The position numbers and the translations under genes are program-made. Positions 23,159 to 31,362 of a stretch of 36,318 nucleotides of DNA are shown here, one piece after another. The notes below the pieces were generated by a model, which worked only from the letters and a program-made list of their open reading frames with translations, was not told where the DNA came from and made no database searches. The first letter of the stretch is position 1; each line of letters opens with the position of its first letter. The stretch is taken from contig CAYWVK010000003.1 in assembly GCA_964461865.1 (NCBI GenBank), positions 1 to 36,318 of the forward strand, in the 5' to 3' direction. This stretch comes from CAYWVK01 sp964461865. GTDB taxonomy: Bacteria; Patescibacteriota; Microgenomatia; Levybacterales; UBA12049.

Positions 23159-23866
23159 ATGGCTAACGGATATACAGAAAAAATAGTAATATCAGTTGGA
23201 GGATCTTTAATTGTTCCTAATGGAGGAATTGATACTAAGTTTTTAAAAAATCTAAATAGATTTGTGAGAAAGCAACTGGCGAAAAATAAACATCGCCAGT
23301 TTTTTTTAATTACAGGAGGAGGGAAAATCGCCAGGCATTATCGTGATGCAGGAAAAGCAGTTTTAGGACATGATTTGTCTAATGAAGACATGGATTGGCT
23401 AGCGATACATACAACAAGGCTTAATGCCCATCTCGTAAGAACAATATTTAGAGATATTGCTCATCCATATTTAATTGATGATTATGATTATATTCGAAAA
23501 GCAAATGAGCCGGTGGTTGTTGGAGCAGGATGGAAGCCTGGATGGTCAACGGATTTTGATGCTGTTTTAGTTTGTGAAGATTACGGCGCAAAAGAAATAA
23601 TTAATTTAAGTAATGTTTCAAAGATATATAATAAAGATCCTAAGAAATATAAGGATGCTATGCCGCTTGATAAAATTTCCTGGAAAGATTTTAGGAAATT
23701 AGTTGGTGATAAATGGAGTCCCGGGATGAATGCTCCCTTTGATCCGATTGCTTCAAAAAAAGCGCAAGAGTTAAACTTAAGGGTGGCTTTTATGGAAGGA
23801 AATAACTTTTCTAATTTAGAAAACTATATTGAGGGCAAGAAATTTATTGGCACAATTATTGAATAG
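23159..23866 (+). CDS. UMP kinase-like protein (amino-acid kinase family)
   Basis: A 235-aa protein of the amino-acid kinase fold. The N-terminal KIVISVGGSLIVPNGGID gives the GGS phosphate loop, then come FLITGGGKIARHYRDAG, VVGAGWKPGWSTDFDAVLV and NLSNVSKIYNKDPKKYKDA, the last with the nucleotide-binding pattern of UMP kinases. The sequence is closer to the archaeal/CPR form than to typical PyrH. It should make UDP from UMP for nucleotide and sugar-nucleotide supply. I start at ATG 23159, just after the terminator. An upstream non-ATG start at 23138 would lie in the hairpin. Confidence 0.85.
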   Translation: MANGYTEKIVISVGGSLIVPNGGIDTKFLKNLNRFVRKQLAKNKHRQFFLITGGGKIARHYRDAGKAVLGHDLSNEDMDWLAIHTTRLNAHLVRTIFRDIAHPYLIDDYDYIRKANEPVVVGAGWKPGWSTDFDAVLVCEDYGAKEIINLSNVSKIYNKDPKKYKDAMPLDKISWKDFRKLVGDKWSPGMNAPFDPIASKKAQELNLRVAFMEGNNFSNLENYIEGKKFIGTIIE

Positions 23867-23872
23867 TTTAAA

Positions 23873-23908
23873 TTGAAAAAAAACTCTTAAAACTGTAAAA
23901 TGCTTCTT
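23873..23908 (+). promoter_or_regulatory. Promoter of recF, near-leaderless
   Basis: TTGAAA (23873-23878), 17 bp, TAAAAT (23896-23901). Predicted start 23908, two bases before ATG 23910. Confidence 0.65.
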
Positions 23909-23909
23909 A

Positions 23910-24962
23910 ATGTATTTAAAAAACCTCAAGCTTACCAATTTTAGAAGTTACGAAAAATTTGAAATTGAGTTTAATCCTAAATCAACAGTAATTATTGGTA
24001 GAAATACTTTTGGAAAAACCAATCTTTTGGAAAGTATTTATCTTTTATCTACCGGAAAAAGTTTCAGAGCAGAAAAAGACATTCAGATGATAAGATTTGG
24101 TGAAGATTTAGCAAGAATTACGGGAGAATTAAAAGATATAAATCTGGAGGTAGTATTAAGTAACGGTTTGGTAAGTAGTAAGAATGGATTCTTAAAAAAA
24201 TTATTAGTCAATGGAATATCTAAGAGAAGGGTTGATTTTGCAGCAAATCTTTCTGCAGTTTTATTTTCTCCGGAGGATTTAGATATTATTGTTGATTCAC
24301 CATCGCTTAGAAGAAGATTTTTAGATGATGTTTTAGAACAAGTAGACAGAAATTATAGATTATCTTTAATCTCATTTACAAAAGCTTTAAGGCAAAGAAA
24401 TGCTCTTTTAGAAAGAGCAAGAGAAGAAGGGGCAAGAAACGAAAGGCAATTTGAATATTGGGATAATATCTTAATTGAAAGCGGTAATAAGATAACTGAA
24501 AAACGACAAAATTTTATTGAGTTTGTTAATAAAGAGGAAAGAGAGATATTTGACTTTGTAATGTATTACGATAAAAGTGTAATCTCAAAGCAAAGATTAT
24601 TGCAATACAAAGAGGCTGAGCTAGCTTCAGGACTAACTTTAGTTGGTCCGCATCGTGATGATTTTTCACTTTCAATGTTTGATGATAAGAAAAGAACAAT
24701 GCATGATATAAAATTATTTGGCTCAAGAGGTCAACAGCGCTTAGCTATACTTCAGCTTAAGCTTTTGGAGTTATTATATATCGAAAAGAATTTAGGTTTT
24801 CGTCCTGTCTTGCTTCTTGATGATATTTTCTCAGAGCTTGATGAAGAGCATATTAATTTAGTATTAGAAATTATAACTAAGCAGGAAACAATTATTACAA
24901 CAACGCACAAGGAGTTTATTCCAAAAAAGATTTTAGCTAAAATGCAAGTATTAAGACTTTAA
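23910..24962 (+). CDS. recF: DNA replication/repair protein RecF
   Basis: A 350-aa SMC-like ATPase that loads RecA at single-strand gaps with RecO/RecR. Walker A is GRNTFGKT (30-37) after the family start LKNLKLTNFRSYEKF. A RecF-typical LFSPEDLDIIVDSPSLRRRFLDD region follows, then GPHRDDF, the signature GSRGQQRLAILQLKL, and Walker B LLLDDIFSELDEEH. The length is normal. No dnaN/gyrB context as in many bacteria. It is followed after 1 base by the NAD(P)HX dehydratase gene. Confidence 0.95.
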   Translation: MYLKNLKLTNFRSYEKFEIEFNPKSTVIIGRNTFGKTNLLESIYLLSTGKSFRAEKDIQMIRFGEDLARITGELKDINLEVVLSNGLVSSKNGFLKKLLVNGISKRRVDFAANLSAVLFSPEDLDIIVDSPSLRRRFLDDVLEQVDRNYRLSLISFTKALRQRNALLERAREEGARNERQFEYWDNILIESGNKITEKRQNFIEFVNKEEREIFDFVMYYDKSVISKQRLLQYKEAELASGLTLVGPHRDDFSLSMFDDKKRTMHDIKLFGSRGQQRLAILQLKLLELLYIEKNLGFRPVLLLDDIFSELDEEHINLVLEIITKQETIITTTHKEFIPKKILAKMQVLRL

Positions 24963-24963
24963 T

Positions 24964-25788
24964 ATGATAAGTTTTGACATTAAAGATTTAAGAAAAATAT
25001 ATAAACCTATGTCTAATTCTCATAAGGGACAAAACGGAAAATTAATGATAATTGGCGGATCGATGCTTTTTCATGCAGCATCGTTATGGTCATTAGAAGT
25101 TGCTTCAAGAATTGTTGATATGGTTTTTTATTCTTCAGTTAAAGAAAACAATGAGATTATCAAGCGAGAAAAAGAGAAATTCAGAAACGGAATTATTGTT
25201 CCAAGAGGAAAAATTGATAACTACATTAGCGAAGCTGATTGTATTTTAATTGGACCTGGTTTACCAAGAAGAGAGGGGGAGGAACAAGGAGACGATGATA
25301 CAAAGACTTTAACAGAAAAACTTCTAAAAAAGTATCCTAATAAAAAATGGGTTATAGATGGCGGTAGTCTTCAGGTAATTACGCCTGAAATTATTCCTAG
25401 TTTAGCTATACTTACGCCTCATAAAAAAGAATTTGAAACACTTTTTAATCTTGAACCAACAATTATAAATGTTAAGAAAATGGCCAAAAAATATGGTTTT
25501 ACGATTTTACTAAAGGGAGAAAAGGATATTATATGCAGTAGTAACAAATGCGTTTGCGTTAAAGGAGGAAACCCTGGTATGACAAAGGGTGGAACAGGAG
25601 ATGTTTTAGCAGGATTAGTTGCAGCGCTTTATTGCAGAAACAATGCTTTTTTATCTTCTTGTTTGGCAAGTTTTATAAATAAAAAAGCAGGAGAAAAGCT
25701 TTTTGAAACAGTAGGTGTTTATTTTAACGCTTCAGATTTAGTAAGTAATATTCCTCTTGTAATGAAAGAATATTTATTTGACAAATAA
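24964..25788 (+). CDS. ADP-dependent NAD(P)H-hydrate dehydratase (NnrD-like)
   Basis: A 274-aa ribokinase-like enzyme that repairs hydrated NAD(P)H. Motifs are KGQNGKLMIIGGS, the DCILIGPGL loop, WVIDGGSLQ, LTPHKKEFETLF, ILLKGEKDII and the anion-hole GMTKGGTGDVLAGLVAAL with the catalytic Asp. The epimerase (NnrE) domain fused in many bacteria is absent, giving a short single-domain protein. It is co-directional with recF, 1 base apart. The substrate assignment rests on family motifs. Confidence 0.88.
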   Translation: MISFDIKDLRKIYKPMSNSHKGQNGKLMIIGGSMLFHAASLWSLEVASRIVDMVFYSSVKENNEIIKREKEKFRNGIIVPRGKIDNYISEADCILIGPGLPRREGEEQGDDDTKTLTEKLLKKYPNKKWVIDGGSLQVITPEIIPSLAILTPHKKEFETLFNLEPTIINVKKMAKKYGFTILLKGEKDIICSSNKCVCVKGGNPGMTKGGTGDVLAGLVAALYCRNNAFLSSCLASFINKKAGEKLFETVGVYFNASDLVSNIPLVMKEYLFDK

Positions 25789-25812
25789 AATATTTTTCAT
25801 ATAATAACCATT
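25778..25812 (+). promoter_or_regulatory. Promoter for the 60-aa gene, near-leaderless
   Basis: TTGACA (25778-25783), 16 bp, TATAAT (25800-25805). Predicted start 25812, three bases before ATG 25815. The -35 overlaps the end of the dehydratase gene. Confidence 0.8.
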
Positions 25813-25814
25813 CT

Positions 25815-25997
25815 ATGAAAGAGAAGGAAAACAGAATACGAGTTATTCAATCACCTAGGGTGTTTAATGTTGAAAACTTAGAATTAGATGATGCAAGGTT
25901 AAGAATACACTTAGATTTATACAGAATAATTATGAGTGAGGCTCCTAATGATGCAGGATTAGTAGCAAAAAAAGGCTTTAGTCTTAAAAAGAAATAG
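25815..25997 (+). CDS. Small hypothetical protein, 60 aa
   Basis: A 60-residue charged protein (starts MKEKENRIRVIQSPRVFNVE, ends KKGFSLKKK) of unknown family. A near-consensus promoter with leaderless start supports it as real. It lies 39 bases before the Fic gene but has a separate promoter-like context. It does not contain the (S/T)xxxE(G/N) motif of Fic antitoxins. The basic C-terminus and acidic middle (NLELDDARLRIHLD) suggest a helix. Function unknown. Confidence 0.65.
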   Translation: MKEKENRIRVIQSPRVFNVENLELDDARLRIHLDLYRIIMSEAPNDAGLVAKKGFSLKKK

Positions 25998-25998
25998 C

Positions 25999-26028
25999 TT
26001 GCATTTTTTCGGGAAATATGCGTTAATT
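25999..26028 (+). promoter_or_regulatory. Possible promoter of the Fic gene
   Basis: TTGCAT (25999-26004), 18 bp, TTAATT (26023-26028). Predicted start about 26035, two bases before ATG 26037. The -10 is weak. Confidence 0.4.
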
Positions 26029-26036
26029 AGTATCTG

Positions 26037-27092
26037 ATGTTTCAGCCTAAATTTACGATCACCAATAAAGTTCTTAAAAATATTGGTCAAATTGAAGCTT
26101 CTAAAGAAATAATTGACCATGCTCCGCTTCTTCCTTACTTTGAAAAAGAATTTCAAAAAGACGCAATGGTTAGAACAGTTCATTTTGGAACCCATATTGA
26201 GGGGAATGAATTGAATTTATCTCAAGCAGAAAAAGTATTATCAGGTCAGGATATTTCGGCCAGAGAAAGAGACATCCAAGAAATTATTAATTACAGAAAA
26301 GTAATTGAATATATTGGTAAAATTCAAAAACTTGAGGAAAAAGAAAGCAAACTTGAATTAACAGAAGATGTGGTAAAAGAAATGCATAGCATAACGGTAG
26401 AAAAAATTTTAGATGAAGACAAAAGGGGAGGTTATAGAAAGACACAGGTTGTCGTTAAAAATAGCTTAACCGGAGAGGTTACCTTTCGTCCACCAAGAGC
26501 AGTTGCTGTTCAGTTTCAAATAAAAGACCTTCTTGATTTTATAAATGAGACAAGTGATATTCATCCTGTTTTAAAAAGCGGTATTGTTCATTATGAGTTA
26601 GTTAGAATACATCCATTTATAGATGGTAATGGTAGAGTGGCAAGAGCCTTATCAACGCTTATTTTATACCTTGAGGATTATGATATCAGAAGATTTTTTT
26701 CTTTAGAAGAATATTTTGACTCAAGTGCTACAGATTATTACGACGCACTCCAAAGTGTTGAAAAAGGAAGCGGAGATTTAACTAAGTGGCTTGAATATTT
26801 TACCCTAGGCTTAGCCATTGAGTTATCAAAAATAAAAGACAAAATAGAAAATATTTCGGTAGATATTAAATTAAGGGAAAAGCTAGGTGGAAAACCAATA
26901 ATGTTATCTGAAAGGCAACTTAAAATTATTGAATATATTCAAAAAACAGGATATTTGCAAAATAAAGCCTTTGAACAACTTTTTCCAATGGTTTCTGAAG
27001 ATACTGTTTTAAACGAATTAAAACTTCTTTTAAAAAATAAGATTATTAAAAAACAAGGAATAACTAAATCAGCAAGATATATAATGGGGTAA
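26037..27092 (+). CDS. Fic family protein (AMPylase-type) with C-terminal winged helix
   Basis: A 351-aa protein. The N-terminal part has HFGTHIEGNELNLSQ, the region of the inhibitory helix. The family pattern puts Ser or Thr four residues before the Glu, but here that position is Gly and Thr lies one residue later. The Fic core motif is VRIHPFIDGNGRVARAL with the catalytic His. A C-terminal winged helix (about 285-350, LSERQLKIIEYIQKTGYLQNKAFEQL) should bind DNA. Such proteins modify target proteins with AMP or related groups, often as self-regulated switches. It lies 5 bases before the DNA ligase gene, so it may be co-expressed with repair genes. Confidence 0.9.
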   Translation: MFQPKFTITNKVLKNIGQIEASKEIIDHAPLLPYFEKEFQKDAMVRTVHFGTHIEGNELNLSQAEKVLSGQDISARERDIQEIINYRKVIEYIGKIQKLEEKESKLELTEDVVKEMHSITVEKILDEDKRGGYRKTQVVVKNSLTGEVTFRPPRAVAVQFQIKDLLDFINETSDIHPVLKSGIVHYELVRIHPFIDGNGRVARALSTLILYLEDYDIRRFFSLEEYFDSSATDYYDALQSVEKGSGDLTKWLEYFTLGLAIELSKIKDKIENISVDIKLREKLGGKPIMLSERQLKIIEYIQKTGYLQNKAFEQLFPMVSEDTVLNELKLLLKNKIIKKQGITKSARYIMG

Positions 27093-27097
27093 TTATT

Positions 27098-28819
27098 ATG
27101 CTTTTTAAAGAACTAGTTACATATTTTCAAAAAATGGAAGAAACATCATCAAGGCTTGCTTTAATTGATATATTATCTAATCTTTTTGAAAAAGCAAAAA
27201 CAGAAGAAATAGATAAAATTGTGTATTTAACACAAGGTAGAATAGCTCCTTTTTTTGAAAACACCGAAATTGGTATGGCTGAAAAAACAGTTGCCTCGTC
27301 TATTGCCATGGCTTTTGATTCTAAAAAAGAAGAGGTTATAAAACAGTTTAACAAGCTTGGTGATATGGGTAAGGCTGTTGAAAAATTTTCCCATAAAAAC
27401 AATAACTCTAGCCTAACAGTAGAAAGAGTATTTAATGTTCTTTTGCAAATTGCTAACACTAAAGGGGAGGGAACAGTTGAGAAAAGACAAGAATTATTAT
27501 CAGATCTTTTAAAAGAAGCAGATGAGTTGTCTTTAAAATATATTGTCAGAATTCCTCTTGGTAATTTAAGGCTTGGGATAGGAGATCCGACGGTTTTAGA
27601 CGGACTTTCTAAGGCAGTTTTAAAAGATAAAAGCAAAAGAAAGCTTTTAGAAGGAGCATATAACAGAACTTCAGACCTTGGTTTAATTGCCAAAACCCTA
27701 AAAGAAAAGGGATTAAAAGCAGTTGAAAAATTAGATATTCAAGTTGGAAAACCAATTAGATCAGAGCTTTGTGAAAGACTTCCAAATCCTCAAAAAGCAA
27801 TTGAAAAAATGAAAAAAGTGGATGTTCAGTATAAATATGACGGTTTTAGGGTTCAAATTCATAAAAATGGTAATAAAGTTTCTATGTTTTCAAGAAATCT
27901 TGAAAACATGACTCATATGTTTCCCGAGTTGATTAGTGCAACCTTAAAACAAGTTAGGGCAAAAACAGTAATTTTAGATACAGAAGCGCTTGCTTACAAC
28001 ACAGAATCAGAAGAATTCTTGCCATTTCAAGAGACTACAAAAAGAAGAAGAAAACATGGAATTGAAGAGATGGCAAAAAAACTTCCGCTTAAAGCATTTG
28101 TTTTCGATATTTTATATAAAGACAATGAGTCATTAATAGATAAGCCATTGTTCAAAAGAATAGAAATACTTAAAAAAACAATTGTAAGTGAGGATATTTT
28201 AATACCAACTAAAAATCAAACAGTTGATGATGCTAAGACCTTAGCTTTGATTTTAGATGATTCAATATCAAGGGGGCTTGAGGGAATTGTAATAAAAAAA
28301 ATTGATAGTAAATATGAAGCGGGTGCAAGAAATTTTAACTGGGTAAAATTAAAAAGACATGCATCAGGGGAATTATCAGACACAATAGACTGTGTAATAT
28401 TGGGATATATAGTTGGAAAAGGTAAAAGAACGGCTTTTGGTGCAGGAGCGCTATTAGTTGGAGTTTATGATGAAAAAAAAGATGAATTCGTTACTGTTTC
28501 TAAAATTGGAACAGGTCTTTCAGATGAAGAGTGGAGAGAAATTCATAAAAGAGCAGGTAAAATAAGACTTGATAATAAGCCGGCAAGAGTTAGTTCATTA
28601 ATTACTCCGTCTGTTTGGATAAGGCCTGAAATAGTTATTGAGGTATTAGCAGATGAAATAACCAGGTCTCCTATTCATACTGCCGGAAAAGACAACATAG
28701 AGCCCGGATATGCCTTAAGATTTCCGCGGCTTGTAAGTTTTAGAAGTGCTGATAAAAAAGCAGAAGACGCAACAACAGTTAAGGAGTTAATAGAAATGTA
28801 CAATCAACAGGGGAAATAA
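27098..28819 (+). CDS. ATP-dependent DNA ligase, archaeal/eukaryal type
   Basis: A 573-aa ligase. An N-terminal helical DNA-binding domain (about 1-210) has VRIPLGNLRLGIGDPTVLDGLS. The adenylation domain has motif I KYDGFRVQIHKNG with the nucleophile Lys, motif III TEALAYN, motif IIIa FVFDILY, motif IV EGIVIKK and motif V NWVKLKR. The OB domain ends with PRLVSFRSADKKAEDATT. This domain set matches archaeal LigI rather than bacterial NAD-dependent LigA. It seals nicks using ATP. The stop codon is directly followed by the EndoQ ATG with no gap, so these two are one operon. Confidence 0.93.
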   Translation: MLFKELVTYFQKMEETSSRLALIDILSNLFEKAKTEEIDKIVYLTQGRIAPFFENTEIGMAEKTVASSIAMAFDSKKEEVIKQFNKLGDMGKAVEKFSHKNNNSSLTVERVFNVLLQIANTKGEGTVEKRQELLSDLLKEADELSLKYIVRIPLGNLRLGIGDPTVLDGLSKAVLKDKSKRKLLEGAYNRTSDLGLIAKTLKEKGLKAVEKLDIQVGKPIRSELCERLPNPQKAIEKMKKVDVQYKYDGFRVQIHKNGNKVSMFSRNLENMTHMFPELISATLKQVRAKTVILDTEALAYNTESEEFLPFQETTKRRRKHGIEEMAKKLPLKAFVFDILYKDNESLIDKPLFKRIEILKKTIVSEDILIPTKNQTVDDAKTLALILDDSISRGLEGIVIKKIDSKYEAGARNFNWVKLKRHASGELSDTIDCVILGYIVGKGKRTAFGAGALLVGVYDEKKDEFVTVSKIGTGLSDEEWREIHKRAGKIRLDNKPARVSSLITPSVWIRPEIVIEVLADEITRSPIHTAGKDNIEPGYALRFPRLVSFRSADKKAEDATTVKELIEMYNQQGK

Positions 28820-30148
28820 ATGGAATATATTACAGATTTTCATTTTCATTCTAAATATTCAAGAGCAGTAAGTAAAGACATGACGCTTCCTGTGATTTCT
28901 TTATGGGCGAAAAAGAAGGGAATAGATATTCTATCAACTACGGATTGGACCCACCCTTTATGGTTTAGAGAGATAAGAGAACAGCTCGAGCAGTCAAAAG
29001 AAGGGTTATATAAATTAAAAAAGTCTTTTACAAAAGAAAATGGAGGCGAAGATATTCTTTTTATTCTCTCAACAGAAGTTTCAAGTATTTATTCACAGGG
29101 AGGAAAAGTAAGAAGAGTTCACAACTTAATGTTTTCTCCTAATTTTGAAGTGGCAGAAAAAATAAACAGGGAATTTGTAAAAAGGGGAGCAAATCTTTCA
29201 TCGGATGGTAGGCCAATTACAGGACTTACCTCGATCCAGATAATGGAACTTATTAAATCCGTTGATAAAAATACTTTTTTAATCCCTTGTCATATATGGA
29301 CACCTTGGTTTTCTATGTATGGTTCAAATTCAGGATTTGATTCGATTGAGGAGTGTTTTGGACAGTATAAGAATGAAATAACTGCTGTTGAAACAGGTCT
29401 TTCAAGTGATCCGTTTATGAATTGGCAAATAAAAGAATTAGAAGACAAGGTAATTGTTTCTTTTTCCGATGCTCATTCACCTGCTAAACTGGGAAGAGAA
29501 GGAACAGTTTTAACTTCTAAATCTAACAAAATTTCTTATAATGACATAATTAAAGTTTTTAAAAAAGATAAAACAACAGATTTAAAAATTTCCTATACAA
29601 TTGAATTTTATCCGGAGGAAGGTAAATACCATTTTACAGGACACAGAAACTGTAAAGTGATTCAATCCCCAAGTGACACAGAGAAAAACGGTAATATTTG
29701 TCCTGTATGTAAAAAACCATTAACTCTAGGAGTAATGCATAGAGTCAATGTTTTAGCAAAAGAGTCAACAGACTTTACCAAAGAAACAGTAAAACATAAC
29801 ACTAATGGGATTAAGTGGATACTGGACCCAACAAAAAAACACCCCCCTTTTATAAAGCTGGTTCCGTTAATTGAAATTGTTGCTGAAAGTATTGGTTCAT
29901 CGGTTGCGAGTCAAAAAAGTAAAAATCTTTATGAAAGTTTATGTAAAGAATTTGGCTCTGAATTTAATGTTTTACTAAAAGCAAGTGAAAGCGATATATC
30001 AAAAACAGCAGGAGACAAAGTAGCGAAGGGGGTTAGTAAGGTAAGAAAAGGAGAAATAGTAATTAGGCCGGGATTTGATGGAGAATACGGAATTGTTAAA
30101 ATTTGGAATGAAGAGGAAAAAGTGCCTCAACTTGGCCTTGACTTTTAA
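28820..30148 (+). CDS. Endonuclease Q (PHP-family nuclease for deaminated/abasic DNA)
   Basis: A 442-aa PHP-domain protein. N-terminal DFHFHSKYSRAVSKDM gives the HxH metal site. STTDWTH, ILSTEVSSIY, HNLMFS, PCHIWTPWFSMYG and VSFSDAHSP carry further metal ligands. A zinc-binding insert has HRNCKV and ICPVCKKPLTLGVMHRVN, the arrangement seen in EndoQ. Family members cut 5' of uracil, hypoxanthine, xanthine and AP sites. The downstream region (DLKIS to the end) has a helix-hairpin-helix-like KVAKGVSKVRKGEI. It abuts the ATP-dependent ligase gene. Identification as EndoQ rather than another PHP phosphatase rests on the zinc insert and HIWTPWF. Confidence 0.88.
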   Translation: MEYITDFHFHSKYSRAVSKDMTLPVISLWAKKKGIDILSTTDWTHPLWFREIREQLEQSKEGLYKLKKSFTKENGGEDILFILSTEVSSIYSQGGKVRRVHNLMFSPNFEVAEKINREFVKRGANLSSDGRPITGLTSIQIMELIKSVDKNTFLIPCHIWTPWFSMYGSNSGFDSIEECFGQYKNEITAVETGLSSDPFMNWQIKELEDKVIVSFSDAHSPAKLGREGTVLTSKSNKISYNDIIKVFKKDKTTDLKISYTIEFYPEEGKYHFTGHRNCKVIQSPSDTEKNGNICPVCKKPLTLGVMHRVNVLAKESTDFTKETVKHNTNGIKWILDPTKKHPPFIKLVPLIEIVAESIGSSVASQKSKNLYESLCKEFGSEFNVLLKASESDISKTAGDKVAKGVSKVRKGEIVIRPGFDGEYGIVKIWNEEEKVPQLGLDF

Positions 30149-30186
30149 AGGCTTCTAAATTAGGATTAAATTAGCTTAGGTTTTGT

Positions 30187-30198
30187 AAAAGGAGGTGA
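30187..30198 (+). promoter_or_regulatory. Strong Shine-Dalgarno deciding the start at 30204
   Basis: AAAAGGAGGTGA, full complementarity to the 16S 3' end, five bases before ATG 30204. It argues against the GTG at 30195, which lies inside the Shine-Dalgarno. Confidence 0.85.
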
Positions 30199-30203
30199 CA
30201 AAA

Positions 30204-30650
30204 ATGGCAGAAAAGAAAACTTCAGTAAATTCCATTATTACTTCAGTAGAACAAGTTTATGCAAAACTTCCATCCCTTCCAAAAAATATCACTGAGTTTA
30301 TAGTTATGATAACTCCATGGCTAGCTTTAATCTTTGGTATTTTAGGAATTTTAAGTTCGCTTTCCGCATTTGGAGTTTCCGTAGTCGCTTCACCTTTGGT
30401 AGCAATGGGAGGTGGCTTTAATGCGGCAACAGGTTTAATAGTGGCGACAATAATTGGTTTAGTAGCCAGTGTTTTGGAGTTAATAGCTTTCCCGGGACTT
30501 TTAAACAGAAAAATGTCAGGTTGGACATTGCTTTTTTGGGTTGAGGTTCTTGGAATAGTATCCGCGGTAATTATATTGTCCGGTTTTGGAGTAATAATGG
30601 CTTTAATTTGGTTTTATTTCTTATTCCAGATTAAATCTTATTATAAATAA
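30204..30650 (+). CDS. Small multipass membrane protein
   Basis: A 148-aa protein with a short soluble N-terminus (about 1-30) and four hydrophobic segments (about 31-55, 58-82, 84-100, 105-140) rich in Gly, Ala, Ile and Val. I do not recognise the family. The perfect Shine-Dalgarno, unlike the leaderless neighbours, and a strong terminator right after it suggest a highly expressed single-gene mRNA. Function unknown. Confidence 0.8.
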   Translation: MAEKKTSVNSIITSVEQVYAKLPSLPKNITEFIVMITPWLALIFGILGILSSLSAFGVSVVASPLVAMGGGFNAATGLIVATIIGLVASVLELIAFPGLLNRKMSGWTLLFWVEVLGIVSAVIILSGFGVIMALIWFYFLFQIKSYYK

Positions 30651-30666
30651 GGTTTAAGATTTTATT

Positions 30667-30697
30667 AAAAGAGCCAATTTTATTGATTGGCTCTTTT
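30667..30697 (+). terminator. Strong intrinsic terminator
   Basis: A perfect 12-bp stem AAAAGAGCCAAT (30667-30678) / ATTGGCTCTTTT (30686-30697), loop of seven. The A- and T-tracts at the stem base make it usable in both directions. Confidence 0.92.
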
Positions 30698-30711
30698 GTA
30701 TTCTAAAGTAG

Positions 30712-30724
30712 TATAATGTGGGTA
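30712..30724 (+). promoter_or_regulatory. -10 box of the phosphoribosyltransferase gene, near-leaderless
   Basis: TATAAT (30712-30717) just after the terminator. Predicted start 30724, two bases before ATG 30726. No good -35. Confidence 0.6.
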
Positions 30725-30725
30725 A

Positions 30726-31349
30726 ATGTTCAAGGGAAGAGAAGATGCAGCGTTAAAACTTTCTCAAAAACTTAAACAAGAAATAAAGAGAGAAAATTTG
30801 ATAATATTATCCCTTACAAGAGGAGGATTGGTTATTGGTAAAATCATTTCAAATAATCTCAATCTTCCTTTAGATATTTTAGTCCTCAAGAAAATTGGAG
30901 ATCCAAAAAATAACGAATTAGCAATTGGAGTAGTCGGGCCTAAAAATATAACGGTTTGGAATAAGGATGTTTTAAGTTTTTTATCACTAAATGAAAAAGA
31001 AAAAAATATGTTAAAAAAACAAACAGAAAAAGAAAGAAAGAAGCAGGAAACACTTTTTAGAAGAGGAAAGGGAAAATTAGGTCTTAAAAATAAAACCATA
31101 ATACTGGTTGATGACGGAATTGCAACAGGAGCAACTGTTCTTTGTGCTCAAAAATACTTAAAAAAAGAAAAAACAAAAAAAATAATATTAGCCATACCAG
31201 TAATCGCTAAGGATACATTAAGTTATATTAATAAATACTTTGATAATATTATTTATTTAAAAAAAGCCAGTAAATTTTTTGCAGTAGGTCAATTCTATAA
31301 AAATTTTCCTCAAATAACCAATGAACAAGTTGTTGATTTAATGTTATAA
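30726..31349 (+). CDS. Phosphoribosyltransferase family protein
   Basis: A 207-aa type I PRTase with the PRPP loop TIILVDDGIATGATV (about 123-137), an early SLTRGGLVIG loop, and IGDPKNNELAIGVVG, a pattern found in a widespread group of uncharacterised PRTases. The C-terminal KASKFFAVGQFYKNFPQITNEQV is typical of this group. The substrate is unknown. It has its own near-leaderless promoter and is followed by pth after 13 bases. A TATAAT overlapping its stop region (31345-31350) may serve pth. Confidence 0.85.
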   Translation: MFKGREDAALKLSQKLKQEIKRENLIILSLTRGGLVIGKIISNNLNLPLDILVLKKIGDPKNNELAIGVVGPKNITVWNKDVLSFLSLNEKEKNMLKKQTEKERKKQETLFRRGKGKLGLKNKTIILVDDGIATGATVLCAQKYLKKEKTKKIILAIPVIAKDTLSYINKYFDNIIYLKKASKFFAVGQFYKNFPQITNEQVVDLML

Positions 31350-31362
31350 TTTAGGAAAATAT

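Noticed and set aside
25815..25997. 60-aa gene as the antitoxin of the Fic protein
   Set aside because: It lacks the (S/T)xxxE(G/N) inhibitory motif, and the Fic protein carries a variant of that motif in its own N-terminus.
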